Below are positions 40,401 to 50,200 of a DNA stretch of 64,000 nucleotides, piece after piece; positions within the stretch are counted from its first letter, which is position 1; the number at the start of each line of letters is the position of its first letter. The translations under genes were made by a program, and so were the position numbers. A model generated the notes under the pieces. It saw nothing but the letters and a program-made list of their open reading frames with translations, searched no databases and was not told the DNA's origin. Source of the DNA: Bolinopsis microptera (lineage: Eukaryota > Ctenophora > Tentaculata > Lobata > Bolinopsidae); assembly GCF_026151205.1 (NCBI RefSeq), contig NC_087074.1, forward strand, positions 13,405,742-13,469,741. The letters run 5' to 3'.

Positions 40401-43400
40401 GGAAAGGAAGGATCCAGCTGAGCTCATGTCAGGAAGTGATGAAAAACTCACAGACAAAATCATACGTGGCTCATGTCTACCCCGTACGTAGGCAGTGTCC
40501 GAGATTTCAGGCATCAGGATACACTGAAACAGTACAGAGCTGATTACGACCAGGGTCCTCACGGATACCCCGCCTCGGAGGTCGAGCCAATGCCCTGCTT
40601 TCGATACTTATGTCTACTGGTGGAACCTTCATATTTTCTCTACTAGCAGTTACTGTAACCCTATCACTCGGAAGGTCCCACAGCTCCTATATGGACGCAC
40701 GGCCGGTAGCCCATGTAGGGATAAAAGTGACTGCAAGCCTTCCATCACATCCATCACAGATTTAAAGCTAGGAGAAGAAAAAGGAGGAGGAGCATGAAAC
40801 GTAGTGAAAAGTGGCTTCCAGAAAAACTTTGAAAAAATGTTGAAAAACATTTTTAAAAAGAATTCAGAAAACCGATAATCCAATACAACCTCCCCCCTTC
40901 CCCCACTCTTTAGCATTTAGCTCTAGTATTACTATTGCTCTTTATCGCGTTTAATATTACAATCCAGTTTTGGCACCGAGTCAAGTTTTGTGCAGATTGC
41001 AATCGAGCACCACTTCGAGCGTTCTTGCAAAATACAAAAGCTTGATAACACAATTAATCACACGTGCTCATACTGCCTCTCTGGACGACAGGACGACTCA
41101 CACATACTATTTGATTGCCTAGCACTTGAGTTTCAGCGTCTTCGCCACTTCGGCTTCTCGCCACGCCTAGCAGATGTTAACCGCATCCCCCCTCACGCTC
41201 TACTCAAGTTCCTCTTTAGCACTCCTCTCTACCAGGACCTTGTTGAATGACAATGGCTATGACAACACACTATTTATCATTACTATGCTCTTTTTTATTT
41301 ATGTACGATATATCGTCATCAAAGCATTATATTTCGACCTGTTATGTATACATTTTGTTTGTTATATTCATATATCATATTCACTACCTTTGTTTTCTAC
41401 AACATCCACTTTTTCCTTTCGATACCATCAGCTCGTCTTCTAAAAATTCCTCAAGAAAGTGGGGACAATGTTATCGATTATCCTTCTTCCACCTACTTCA
41501 AAAATAGGTGATAGGTACCATGGACACTGGATCTCAGCAACATACAGAAGATACTACCTGTCATAGTTATAGAGTCTAGTGAACTCTACCCACAGGTTAG
41601 TCAGGCAGTGGATCACACTCTGATGACATCTCCTTTTGGAGATTTTCGGACTCTCAGACTACCTAGTTGAGTGTGTTCCATAACCTAGCAGCCTGCCTAA
41701 ACATCCGGTACTCCAGGACCTATGTGGCAAGCCTGCTCCCTGAACAAAACAAAAAAAATTGCCTCGAGTCCAAAATTGCGCTCCCACTAAATTGCTCGCC
41801 CAAATTTTAAGAAATTCTTGTGAAAAGACCCTGAGGCTATGAAATTCATCATGATCGGTCGATTTATGGACGTTGATTCCGAATCACCTCCCATGACGTA
41901 GGGTAAAAATGCTTCCCTGGAGAGTTATTGGCAAAAAACCGTTTTGGTTGAACGTGACAGCTGCTTGTAAAACACGAATTCGATTGTTTAGGGCTCGGGT
42001 TTAGGTTAGGGTTGTTGTTAGGGTTATGAATAGCTTTGGGGTTATGGCTAAGGTTGGGGTTGGGAATAGGGTTTTCGTAAAACCGTTTTGTTCGGCTGCA
42101 AAATCACAAAAACCAAAGTCACGTGATAATTTTTGGGCGAGCGAATTTGTAAGAGCCCCAAAATTGTGTATCCAGTATCGAGGGTTAGGTGCAGACTTCG
42201 GAAAACCGGAAGAAAAATTTTTTCGGCTAATAATGAACAGGGTAGCATGAAACGTGGAAAGAAGTGGTTTCCAGAAAAACTTTGAACAAATTTTGACAAG
42301 ATTTTCGGTCCGAGTCATTCTCGATACGTACCTCTTGAGGGCAGAGCTCCCGCTTCCGAGCTGGTTTTGGAAGAGGGACTGAGGGAGGCCTAGCTGCCTT
42401 CCGTGATTGCATTACATTTACAAGTTTGTTTATAAAAATTTTATAAATAATTTATTGTAGCTTTTATATTGTGTCAAATTTTACGGACGAAATGATCCCA
42501 AGGGGGACTCCCAACCCACCGCTTCGGGCTTCGGCGGGTAGTTGACGCACCTTTCACAAGCAAGAGCCACTTTGGTCTACTTGCTGTGAGGTGTCTCAGG
42601 TACAACCTACAATCTACATGGGTTGGGGGTCCCCCCGGCCCCCTTTTCTTTTTTGTTGGCTTTGCTGTTTGGTCTGCGACTCTGCACTGATCACCATTAT
42701 TTAGGACTCGACATGATTTAGTGTATTACAGTGTGGGAGCTTGGGAGCAACTCTTAGAGGGAATATCTTCGATCAGATTTGCAACCGTCATTTTTCCAGT
42801 TCCCGCTCTCATTAGCGATTCATCAAGAGCGCTTTTTCCATGGGATTTATTTTCGTTGACTTACATATAGCGTAGTCTGAACTCTGATATCATTATTGTG
42901 GTAATTTAATTTCCCAAAGCTGCAAGATTTTGCAGTTTTTAATTCCCGGGTGCAGATAATTATATGGTCAATGATAGCCTAGCTATCTTTTTTCTACGTG
43001 AAGTCGGAACAATCCTTTGATGATTATCAGAGTAATGCCCAGGATGCACGACATAAAGAATTTGTTTTAACTTGTTTGTATGAAAAGCATCAATAGAATT
43101 AAAATAGAATTAAAGTCGATGTACCAAGCGCTTAAGGGCCGTTGCAATCTGTAAATAAATTTTATATTGGAGAAACTATTTTAGTCTCGTCTAATATTAT
43201 ATAATGCGAATAAAATGGGGGTGACAGGCTCTGTTAACTTGATGAGCTGCAAAGATTTTGCAGTTTTTAATTCCCGGATGCAGATAATTATGTGGTCAAT
43301 GATAGCTTAGCTATATTTTTTCTACGTGAAGTCGGAACAATCCTTTGATGATTATCAGAGTAATGCCCAGGATGCACGACATAAAGAATTTGTTTTAACT

Positions 43401-46400
43401 TGTTTGTATGAAAAGCATCAATAGAACTAAAATAGAATTAAAGTCGATGTACCAAGCGCTTAAGGGCCGTTGTAATCTATAAATAAATTTTATATTGGAG
43501 AAACTATTTTAGTCTCGTCTAATATTATATAATGCGAATAAAATGGGGGTGACAGGCTCTGTAAACTTGATGAGAAAAATCGCCATCAGGTCTAAATTCT
43601 TTTCTTTCTAAAGGGCTTAGGGTATATTAGGTAATTAGACTTCCGTGATGTTTCTCCGTTTATTATTTGCATAACTGTACTATTATCTATCGTTTGGAGA
43701 GTGTGCACTGTGCATTCCCACATTCACTTTCACTGATGCAGCTAGATTTCGAAATGAACACAGAACTTGTAATTCGCAGACTGTGTATTTTATCAATTAC
43801 CTACCATATAAGGATCCGACCGGGTATCCGGCTGCATTCGGATCCGGTTCCGGTTCCGGTCCGGTTTCAGACAATTTTGCCTAATTTTTGCCGGATATTT
43901 CTTCAAAAAAATGTGATTCTAAAATCTTGAAATGCATATTTGCAACATTTTTGACTAGGTGCGGACTTCAAAAAACAAAAAAAATATTATCGGTTAATAA
44001 TGGACAGGGTAGCATGAAACGTGGAGAAAAGTGGTTTTCAGAAAAACTTTGAAAAATTGTCGGTCCGAGTCATTCTCGATACGTACGAGATACGTATCGA
44101 GAGCTCCCGCTTCCGAGATAGTGTTGCAAAAGGGAGGCCTGCCTTCTGAGATCGCATTACCAGGAGAAGCCTCGAGTCCAAAATTGTGGAGAAAAGTGGT
44201 TTCTCCCCACCCCCCACCCTCTAGCTCTTATAGTATTCAGTATTGCTTTTTTTTCAGTTGTCGTATTTCCAATTTAGGTGCAGTTGTGATATGACCTGGG
44301 TTCAGTTGTCGTTTTGGGATTTAAGCTGATTGGTCACCCAATTAAGCTGATTGGGTGCCTGTTAACTGCGTGGGAACTAGGTTCAATTGGGTTCAATTGT
44401 CGGTCACCCCAGTAAACATCATCAGTGTGGTTGTAAATGTATAGCTCTTAGAAATGCGGAACTTATTGTGTAATTACAAACTATGACTTATAAGCATTAA
44501 TATCATAATTGATAATGACAAAAGCCCAATAATAAGGATTAATTAAAATTTTCCGGCAAGATCCGGCACATTCCGGCAAGTTCCGGCAGCCTTATATTGG
44601 CCCCTCCTAACAACCGGTTCTGGTCCGGCAAAATCCGGTCCGGCAGCCAAAAGCCCATTCCGGTCGGTTCCTAAATTCTCGACGCTCTGGCCAGTTACTG
44701 ATAACGAATGAGATATGTCTTACGAATTCCTGAATTCCAATGATTACTTACTCTAAAGAGGCGACCTTGATGATAGCTTTAGACAAGATAGGCAACCAGA
44801 GCTCAGATTCGTTATCGCACTGCGGTAATAAACACTTTCCCTCCGCATCAAATGGGATCTGATCGTCAACAATGATCTTCCTCCATATTCCCATCCAGAA
44901 GAGCTTGACTGCGTACTTCCCGGAAGCGGAGTGGACGGGGAAAGAGTTAGGTGGTTTGGAGCGGGGGTAGAGGTGGTGCCAGGGCTTCCAAACGTCACTG
45001 CCTGATACTACAAACGTTAAGGTCAGAAAAATAAAGAGGGGGAGGGGTGCAACCCCCAATAATATTAGTCAGGTTGTGAGGGAGGTCAGCAAACCTTCCC
45101 ACACAAGCATGGCTACGTCATATAATCCTGACATGTTTGTTTTCACTACACAAATCCACCGTGAATTGTATTTCATTTTAAGAGTTCTTAACTTTTCAAC
45201 AACTAACAGTCTAAAAGAAAACTGCATGATGAAATTAACATTTAACCATCCGAGTCCCAAGGCCAAGGGTCGGGAGTTAACGAACCATTTCCATCAGTCC
45301 TAAGTCCTGGAGCACAGGGAGCCTCAGTCTGATAAAGTAAAGATATCTGCGTGATGATAGATCGTACGAGTTCGCTCTGCTTGAAGATACCTTGGTTTGG
45401 GATCAGTATGTTCAGTCTGCATGTTTGGTCCGGATCTTCGACCACTGTTTGAGCCTGGGAATTGTCGACCTTGGTTTTGATTAGTAGGGGAGAGAAGGGC
45501 TGCACGCGGTGTGCTTTGGATTCATGGGTTGTATGAACTGCCTTAGTAGTTTGGAAAGAGTTTTAAACTAGCAGATTTGATTAGGATGGGTTAATTTTCC
45601 TACGGGAAGATATGGGGTGGTTTTTGAAGATTATTGAAAATGATTATAAAAAGAAAAGATTGTGAGTTTTAACGTAAATATAACACAATGTAGGATTGGA
45701 GCGAGTGAGGTGACTCAGGTGAGTAAACCGAAAGTGAAATGAAACTGAAATGTGAGTGAAATATGACCTGTTTGTTGTTAGGTGTTCTCATCTGTGCAGA
45801 CTGCGGTTGAACTGACATTGTGGTGTGCACTGAACTTAATCTAACGATACTTTTCCGTCCTTGTGTTTGAGGAAATGCAGCCGAGAGTACCTAAAGTGAG
45901 GGGACCGTGAGTGAGGAATGTGATAGGTACGTAAGGAATGAAGATTTTAAAACATTTCTATGATTAATCAAGCAATGCTATTTGATATCAAAGCATTTTT
46001 GATGAGAGCTCCATAAAAGATTAAGAGGGGACTTTTTCAGGAAAGAAGGTTGATGAATATCCATTAACCCAAGTTGCTGTCTGATCGAAGAATGAAGGTT
46101 AGAAGAGTTCTCGTTTCATGAAATAAAAAATCATGCGATAAAAATTATCATGCGATTAGGAGTTGAATAAGATTTGCACAAAAGTCGAATTTCATGAACG
46201 ATAAAGTTTTTCATGAAAATTTGAATGATAAAGAAAAAGGATCTTAATCTGTTAATAGAGATTTCAGCGAAGTTTGGGAGACGCCTCCCCCAACTGAGCA
46301 GATTCTGAGACTCACCTTGTCTCCGAGATAATCTCCTGGTCGTCTCCATGTATCCACTTTGAGACTAGCCGGAAGGAGAACCAAACCCTCTGGGTCTTCA

Positions 46401-46710
46401 AACAGCTGAAATATCTGGAGTGTTAACATTGGTACAGTGTTAACGATGCAAGTTAGTAGAAAGTGAACCAGAAAGTGAAATATAAATTCAACTAGAAATT
46501 CAAATAGAAAGAGGGAGTATAAAAAAGGCCTTCAAAAAGTAAGTTCCCTTACAGTGCCGGGTGTACGGGCAGCTCTATCACTTTTACCCTTGGCAGGAAC
46601 GTCCCACTTCTCATTAGCAAGACTGGCGTCGTCCCATTCGGGCCATATGTTTAGCCTATTATTACCAGAAAGGAACTTCAGGACGGGAACTGTCTCCGAC
46701 TCCCCCACCC
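28493..46710 (-). CDS. ADGB: Androglobin: calpain-like region, IQ-split permuted globin, coiled-coil tail
   Basis: Androglobin is a chimeric globin expressed in ciliated and sperm-forming cells. Exons in coding order: 46553-46710, 46316-46405, 45247-45499, 44752-45001, 38778-38860, 38484-38572, 37734-37876, 37389-37516, 37037-37214, 36788-36895, 35996-36145, about 35645-35827, 34847-35123, 34402-34640, 34085-34244, 33346-33899, 33025-33178, 32722-32909, 32540-32631, 32254-32398, 30890-30968, 30671-30777, 30188-30370, 29901-29998, 29597-29746, 29333-29515, 28820-28930, 28493-28678. Hallmarks: WPEW...EKWD and FEDPEG near the N-terminus; calpain-like FWMGIWRKIIVDD and MLTGWMPEVIDV; no catalytic Cys motif seen. 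The globin is permuted: helices E-H (ESLRYQAAALRLMKMVGES to the AWTTFSTTVVRAY helix), then IQ motif (KAAKTIQKHFKGHHVRKRTR), then helices A-B (LQDSWGKLE...LDQYSF). The tail is Lys/Glu-rich and ends KGAKKGKK. The first coding exon before 46710 and the donor of the exon near 35645 were not resolved. Confidence 0.9.
31527..32064. mobile_element. 538-bp TA-flanked MITE in androglobin intron
   Basis: The terminal inverted repeat CCTTACAAGAC (31527) / GTCTTGTAAGG (ending 32064) is flanked on both sides by TA, the target duplication of Tc1/mariner-type transposons. Two internal direct repeats of about 70 bases (31552-31632 and 31966-32050) share GAAATTTCG/CAATTTCGCCATATT, TCGGACCGCCAAAATTTCGG and TCGTCG. 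No transposase frame is present, so it would depend on an enzyme supplied elsewhere. It lies in the intron between exons 32254-32398 and 30890-30968. Confidence 0.75.
35124..35186 (-). repeat. 23-bp repeat that copies a 3' splice site
   Basis: On the minus strand the unit ATGGTTAGCAGAGATAACC-AGAG occurs about two and a half times immediately before androglobin exon 34847-35123. The copy nearest the exon supplies the likely acceptor (TTAGCAG|AGATACGG). The upstream copies repeat the same TTAGCAG sequence in the intron. Confidence 0.75.
40990..41250 (+). pseudogene. LINE-type C-terminal Cys/His finger remnant
   Basis: An 86-codon open frame contains CSYCLSGRQDDSHILFDC, which matches the C-x2-C...H-x4-C pattern found at the C-terminus of many RNase H-bearing non-LTR retrotransposon proteins (zf-RVT type). 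The frame has no upstream RT part, and its apparent start is not a real initiator. It lies within the hAT-like composite and is best read as a dead fragment. Confidence 0.55.
42412..42655 (+). mobile_element. Retroelement 3' tail (+ copy) with conserved hairpin
   Basis: This block matches 58980-59210 in the opposite orientation. Both have ACAAG/ACAAACTT, TATTGTAGCTTTTATATTGTG, TTTTACGGACGAAATGATCCCA, GGGGGACTCCCAACCCACCG, a middle part with CTTTCACAAGCAAGAGCCAC-like sequence, then ATGGGTTGGGGGTCCCCCC. The first and last G/C blocks pair with each other, forming a stem of about 18 bases. In the other copy the block directly follows a coding frame, so it is a 3' UTR; here the coding part is missing. 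Confidence 0.8.
42919..43575. repeat. 327-bp tandem duplication
   Basis: Two head-to-tail copies (42919-43245 and 43246-43575) differ at only a few positions. Both begin GCTGCAA(A)GATTTTGCAG and include CAGAGTAATGCCCAGGATGC, GTACCAAGCGCTTAAGGGCC and GGGGGTGACAGGCTCTGT. Near identity implies a recent duplication inside the composite insertion. There is no coding capacity. Confidence 0.93.
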
Positions 46711-47248
46711 TGTTAATGATCACGTGACTGATGATAAAAACAGCACGTGAAAATACGCTCATTATCGTTATCACATTTATTATGTATTATATGTTTCTAA
46801 ATTGAATGAAATTTGTAACAGAATTTAATACAATTCCACTGATAAGAGTTAATTCAAACGATAATAAAATGGAATTCGGAACATACTCTTTCTGTAAGGT
46901 AGGTGTGGAGGAGGTTATTCTTTCCCTCGAGTTTTTTCCCATCACCTTTCTAAACACTAGCACATTCTACGGTAATGTTATTTATTGATAAAACTCAAAC
47001 CCAAGATTCAGGAAAAGGAGATGAGTATAAACTAATACGTGTATAGATTGATTAAGTATTAGCTTTCAAAATTCTGGTAAGACAGCTACGAGATGACTTA
47101 GTTTATTCATTTTTGGTAAATCTTATACAAGTTAATTGTCATTATATAAATTTCGTCCCACCAAATACATGTCAATTTTTCCCAATAAAAACATTTAAAA
47201 ATCTCAAAGATATAAAAGTCTTGGCCCTAAATTCTAAACTTTTGTCTG
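46711..47248. other. Spacer between NEK8 stop and first recognised androglobin exon
   Basis: 538 bases in which the androglobin first exon and promoter and the NEK8 3' UTR must fit, both genes being on the minus strand. A minus-strand ATG near 46938 opens a short Ser/Thr-rich frame, but no donor in the right phase follows, so I do not assign it. Confidence 0.45.
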
Positions 47249-50200
47249 TCACGATGTAAAACCAAGCACGACAAATTTCTGCCCGACGCCCTTGACCTCA
47301 AATGGCTGAAAAGTCTGTCCAGACTCCATCACGACCCTTGGTTGTAAAGATCTGTTCCCGAATTGCAAAACTGATTTTCTCTGTGTCAATGTGAGTGTGG
47401 AACGGTTAGTGATGGCTATGTCCAGAACAGGTTCAGGTGAAGGGAGTAATTCAAGCGTCTGAAATTAGGAGGTGCTTAATTAAGTTGCTTACAGTAGAGG
47501 TAAACAAGTTATAGTTAATCTTAGGGCAACAAGTAATCCTAAAAATATTGATACGAGAGAACTTGGTAGTACGAGAAAACTTTTAACATGAGAGAGCATT
47601 TAACTTGAGAGAATTTATATTACGAGATATGTTGCGATACGAGAGAAAGTTCCCTTCCTACCGTTGATATGTCGTCGATAGTTTCCCTGCCGAGTTGTAA
47701 CTCCTCGTTACTCCCCGCTGTAAAGACCTGTCCAGCAGATAGCAGGACTGCGTGACAGTGACTATACACAATCTTGTCTATCTGATATCAGGAAATATGT
47801 TCGTTCAGAAACTTCAGAGTTCAGAACTCAGTTTTTTAATGTCTGTTAAACTGCGAATTTAAACTTCGATATGGTTTAAAACTGAAATTTAAAGAGAGAC
47901 AAACAATTGGCTGGCAGCGCATTAACCTGCAGAGTGTTAGGAAGCTCTGCTTTGGTAAAGGTCAGGTGAGTATTCTGCTGGGATGACTCGTAAGAGAGGG
48001 AGAGGAGGAGCTTGTTGCTCATGTTTTTACCTGAAACACAGTGGGGTTTAAGTCACGTGACAGTGGGTTTTTAGGTTTAAGTCACGTGACAGTGGGTTTT
48101 TAGGTTTAAGTCACGTGATTTTAACGTTATCTTCCGCTTTGAGATGCTTTGACTCTGAAGTCTATGTAAGTAGTTAAATTTACAGACTGTAACCTACAGT
48201 AAACTAATATATGAATATGTTCTAGATAAGGAGCATCTGATGAACAGTCGAAGAGGAAAGGCCTAGAAGTAGAGAGACACAAATTCGCTGTACAACTTAT
48301 GTGTTGGGTTGCAATAAGATTTCTGGTTTAATATATAGTATATATGGTGTCCCAAAATAACGCTTCCATTCTTCTTTCATTTTGACAACCCAAGAATTAA
48401 GACGTATTTTCTTGCTTTTGTTGCGGTCGGTTGTGCTTACAATCTTTATATAATCTACATATTCAACAGTCATTTGCCTTGTTTCGCTTTGTCTGTCGAG
48501 AGCTATGATGCTCCCTACTGAACATTACAATCTATTTTCGTGACTCATGAGTTTTTTTAAATATCAGTCGTTTTGAGACTAAATGAATCCTGATTATATA
48601 TTCCGATTATGGTATGCTTTAAGTGGATAATCTGATTCAATATTTAGGATATTAGCAGTTACTGATTAGAGACGAGATCATTGCATTTTATAATAGTCGA
48701 AATATTTCAGATCGCTCAGTTATTCTGCATACCATTATTCTACCAAGTTTTTTATGCCAGTGTTTTCAGCTTTCCAACGTTTCCTTGACAGAGAAATTAA
48801 ATAAGATTCTGATAAAATTCAATTCACCGGGTCACGTAGCCGGAGCACGGACGGCTGCCTCACGTTCGAAAGATAAAACCTCTCATATTCCCCATTTTTA
48901 ATTTATTACTCCCCGAAAATTTCTCGAGACATTCATCCAACAGCTAAAACGGATTATATAAGTATATGAACTACGTAGACAGCGAGTAATGAGTTGGCAC
49001 AATCCACATTAGCGGTCCAGAACATCCTCTTCTTTTAAAGATAAGCAAATTCGATAACCGGGTCTAGGTTAAAATGTTCAGAACAGATTATTAGATTACT
49101 ATCCAAAGCAGGAAAACTGTGCAAATAATGTCTGCACGGATTTTAAAAATCTCATTTCTACAAGATGGCTTTTAGGTTTGGTTTGCTGTTTGTACTCGGA
49201 TTGAGTGCGCTTTTTGCGCTCTCTTCCCAATATGATGTGGAGAAGATGAGCCCGGTTGGTGACACCCACCCAAACAAGGATAGCAGGATTAGGTGCAAAA
49301 GTGCTCCTGCGTTCGCTCTGGCAGGAGCATTGGAAGTGGCCTACAACAAAGCTACAGGTGACCATTAATTTTATGTCCTAGTTTCAGTCTTAGCTATTGG
49401 GGGATTGAAAGAATGATTTTGATTTTTTCTGGCTACGACTTATTGGCAATTTTTTGTATTCCATTTTTCTCCCTTTTTATATTGTAGTCATCCTAAGACG
49501 CTTCAAATTACAATTTAGGAATTTCATGGAAACTTTTTATTTGGAATATTTGATTTAGAGTTATAAAATCAGGAGTTCAATGTCTGGATTCTAGAATATT
49601 CTCTGATCATATAGAATGTTAAATTGATGAGTCGGATGTATTGTATAATCTGACGCCTTAGATTAAATATATAGCCCTAGCTTTTTAACCTCCTACTTTC
49701 ATATCTTTACTTTAAACTGAATCCCTCACTTAGGTAAGAAAAAGGCCTTCTCAGTCCAGGAGGTAGTTGACTGCTTCCACAAGGGATGCGAAAAGTCCCG
49801 TCTGGAGGAGATCGTGGATTGGCTGATCGTAAACGACAGATTGGCTCACAAGGACAAGTACACGGAGTACAAGGCTAAAGTATTCACCTGCAGAGCTGGA
49901 ACCTCACCGGACGGTCTGGTCGGCTTCAAGGTGACAGGACTGACAAAGATAACACCAGATGACTTTGAGGCGGAGATCCAAAGTAGGGGAGTGGTAATGG
50001 CCTGTGTGGACACAACCAGAGGAGGATGTCCTAGTTACGATGACAGTTACAGAGGTGGAGTTATTGCTGGCAACTCCACTAGGTCCTACTATCACTGTAT
50101 GGAAAATGTGCTGATTACTGGCTTTGATGATGACAGCTACACAGTCAGGACTAGCAGAGGTTCTTCCTTCGGCCAGGCTGGTTACGCAAAGATCGCAAGG

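Larger units (their letters stand above)
39710..44673. mobile_element. Composite hAT-like insertion, about 5 kb, in androglobin intron
   Basis: The left end TAGGAACCGACCGG (39710) is inverted at the right end as CCGGTCGGTTCCTA (44673). The flanks CTCTCGAC (39702-39709) and TTCTCGAC (44676-44683) match at seven of eight bases, though two extra A lie between the right end and its flank. The 8-base duplication and TAGG terminus suggest hAT. Subterminal clusters of CCGGATATCCGG/TTCCGG motifs lie at 39715-39820, 43810-43895 and 44550-44660; the second begins a partial copy of the left end. The segment GAACAGGGTAGCA, GAAACGT...AAAAGTGG, CAGAAAAACTTTGAA recurs at about 39960-40000, 40790-40860, 42230-42290 and 44000-44060. 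No transposase was seen. Retroelement fragments are nested inside. Confidence 0.5.

Noticed and set aside
40433-40640. Possible tRNA-derived SINE or tRNA gene
   Set aside because: There is a weak B-box-like GGTCGAGCC, but no cloverleaf could be drawn, so no RNA gene is called. No convincing tRNA or rRNA was seen anywhere in the window.
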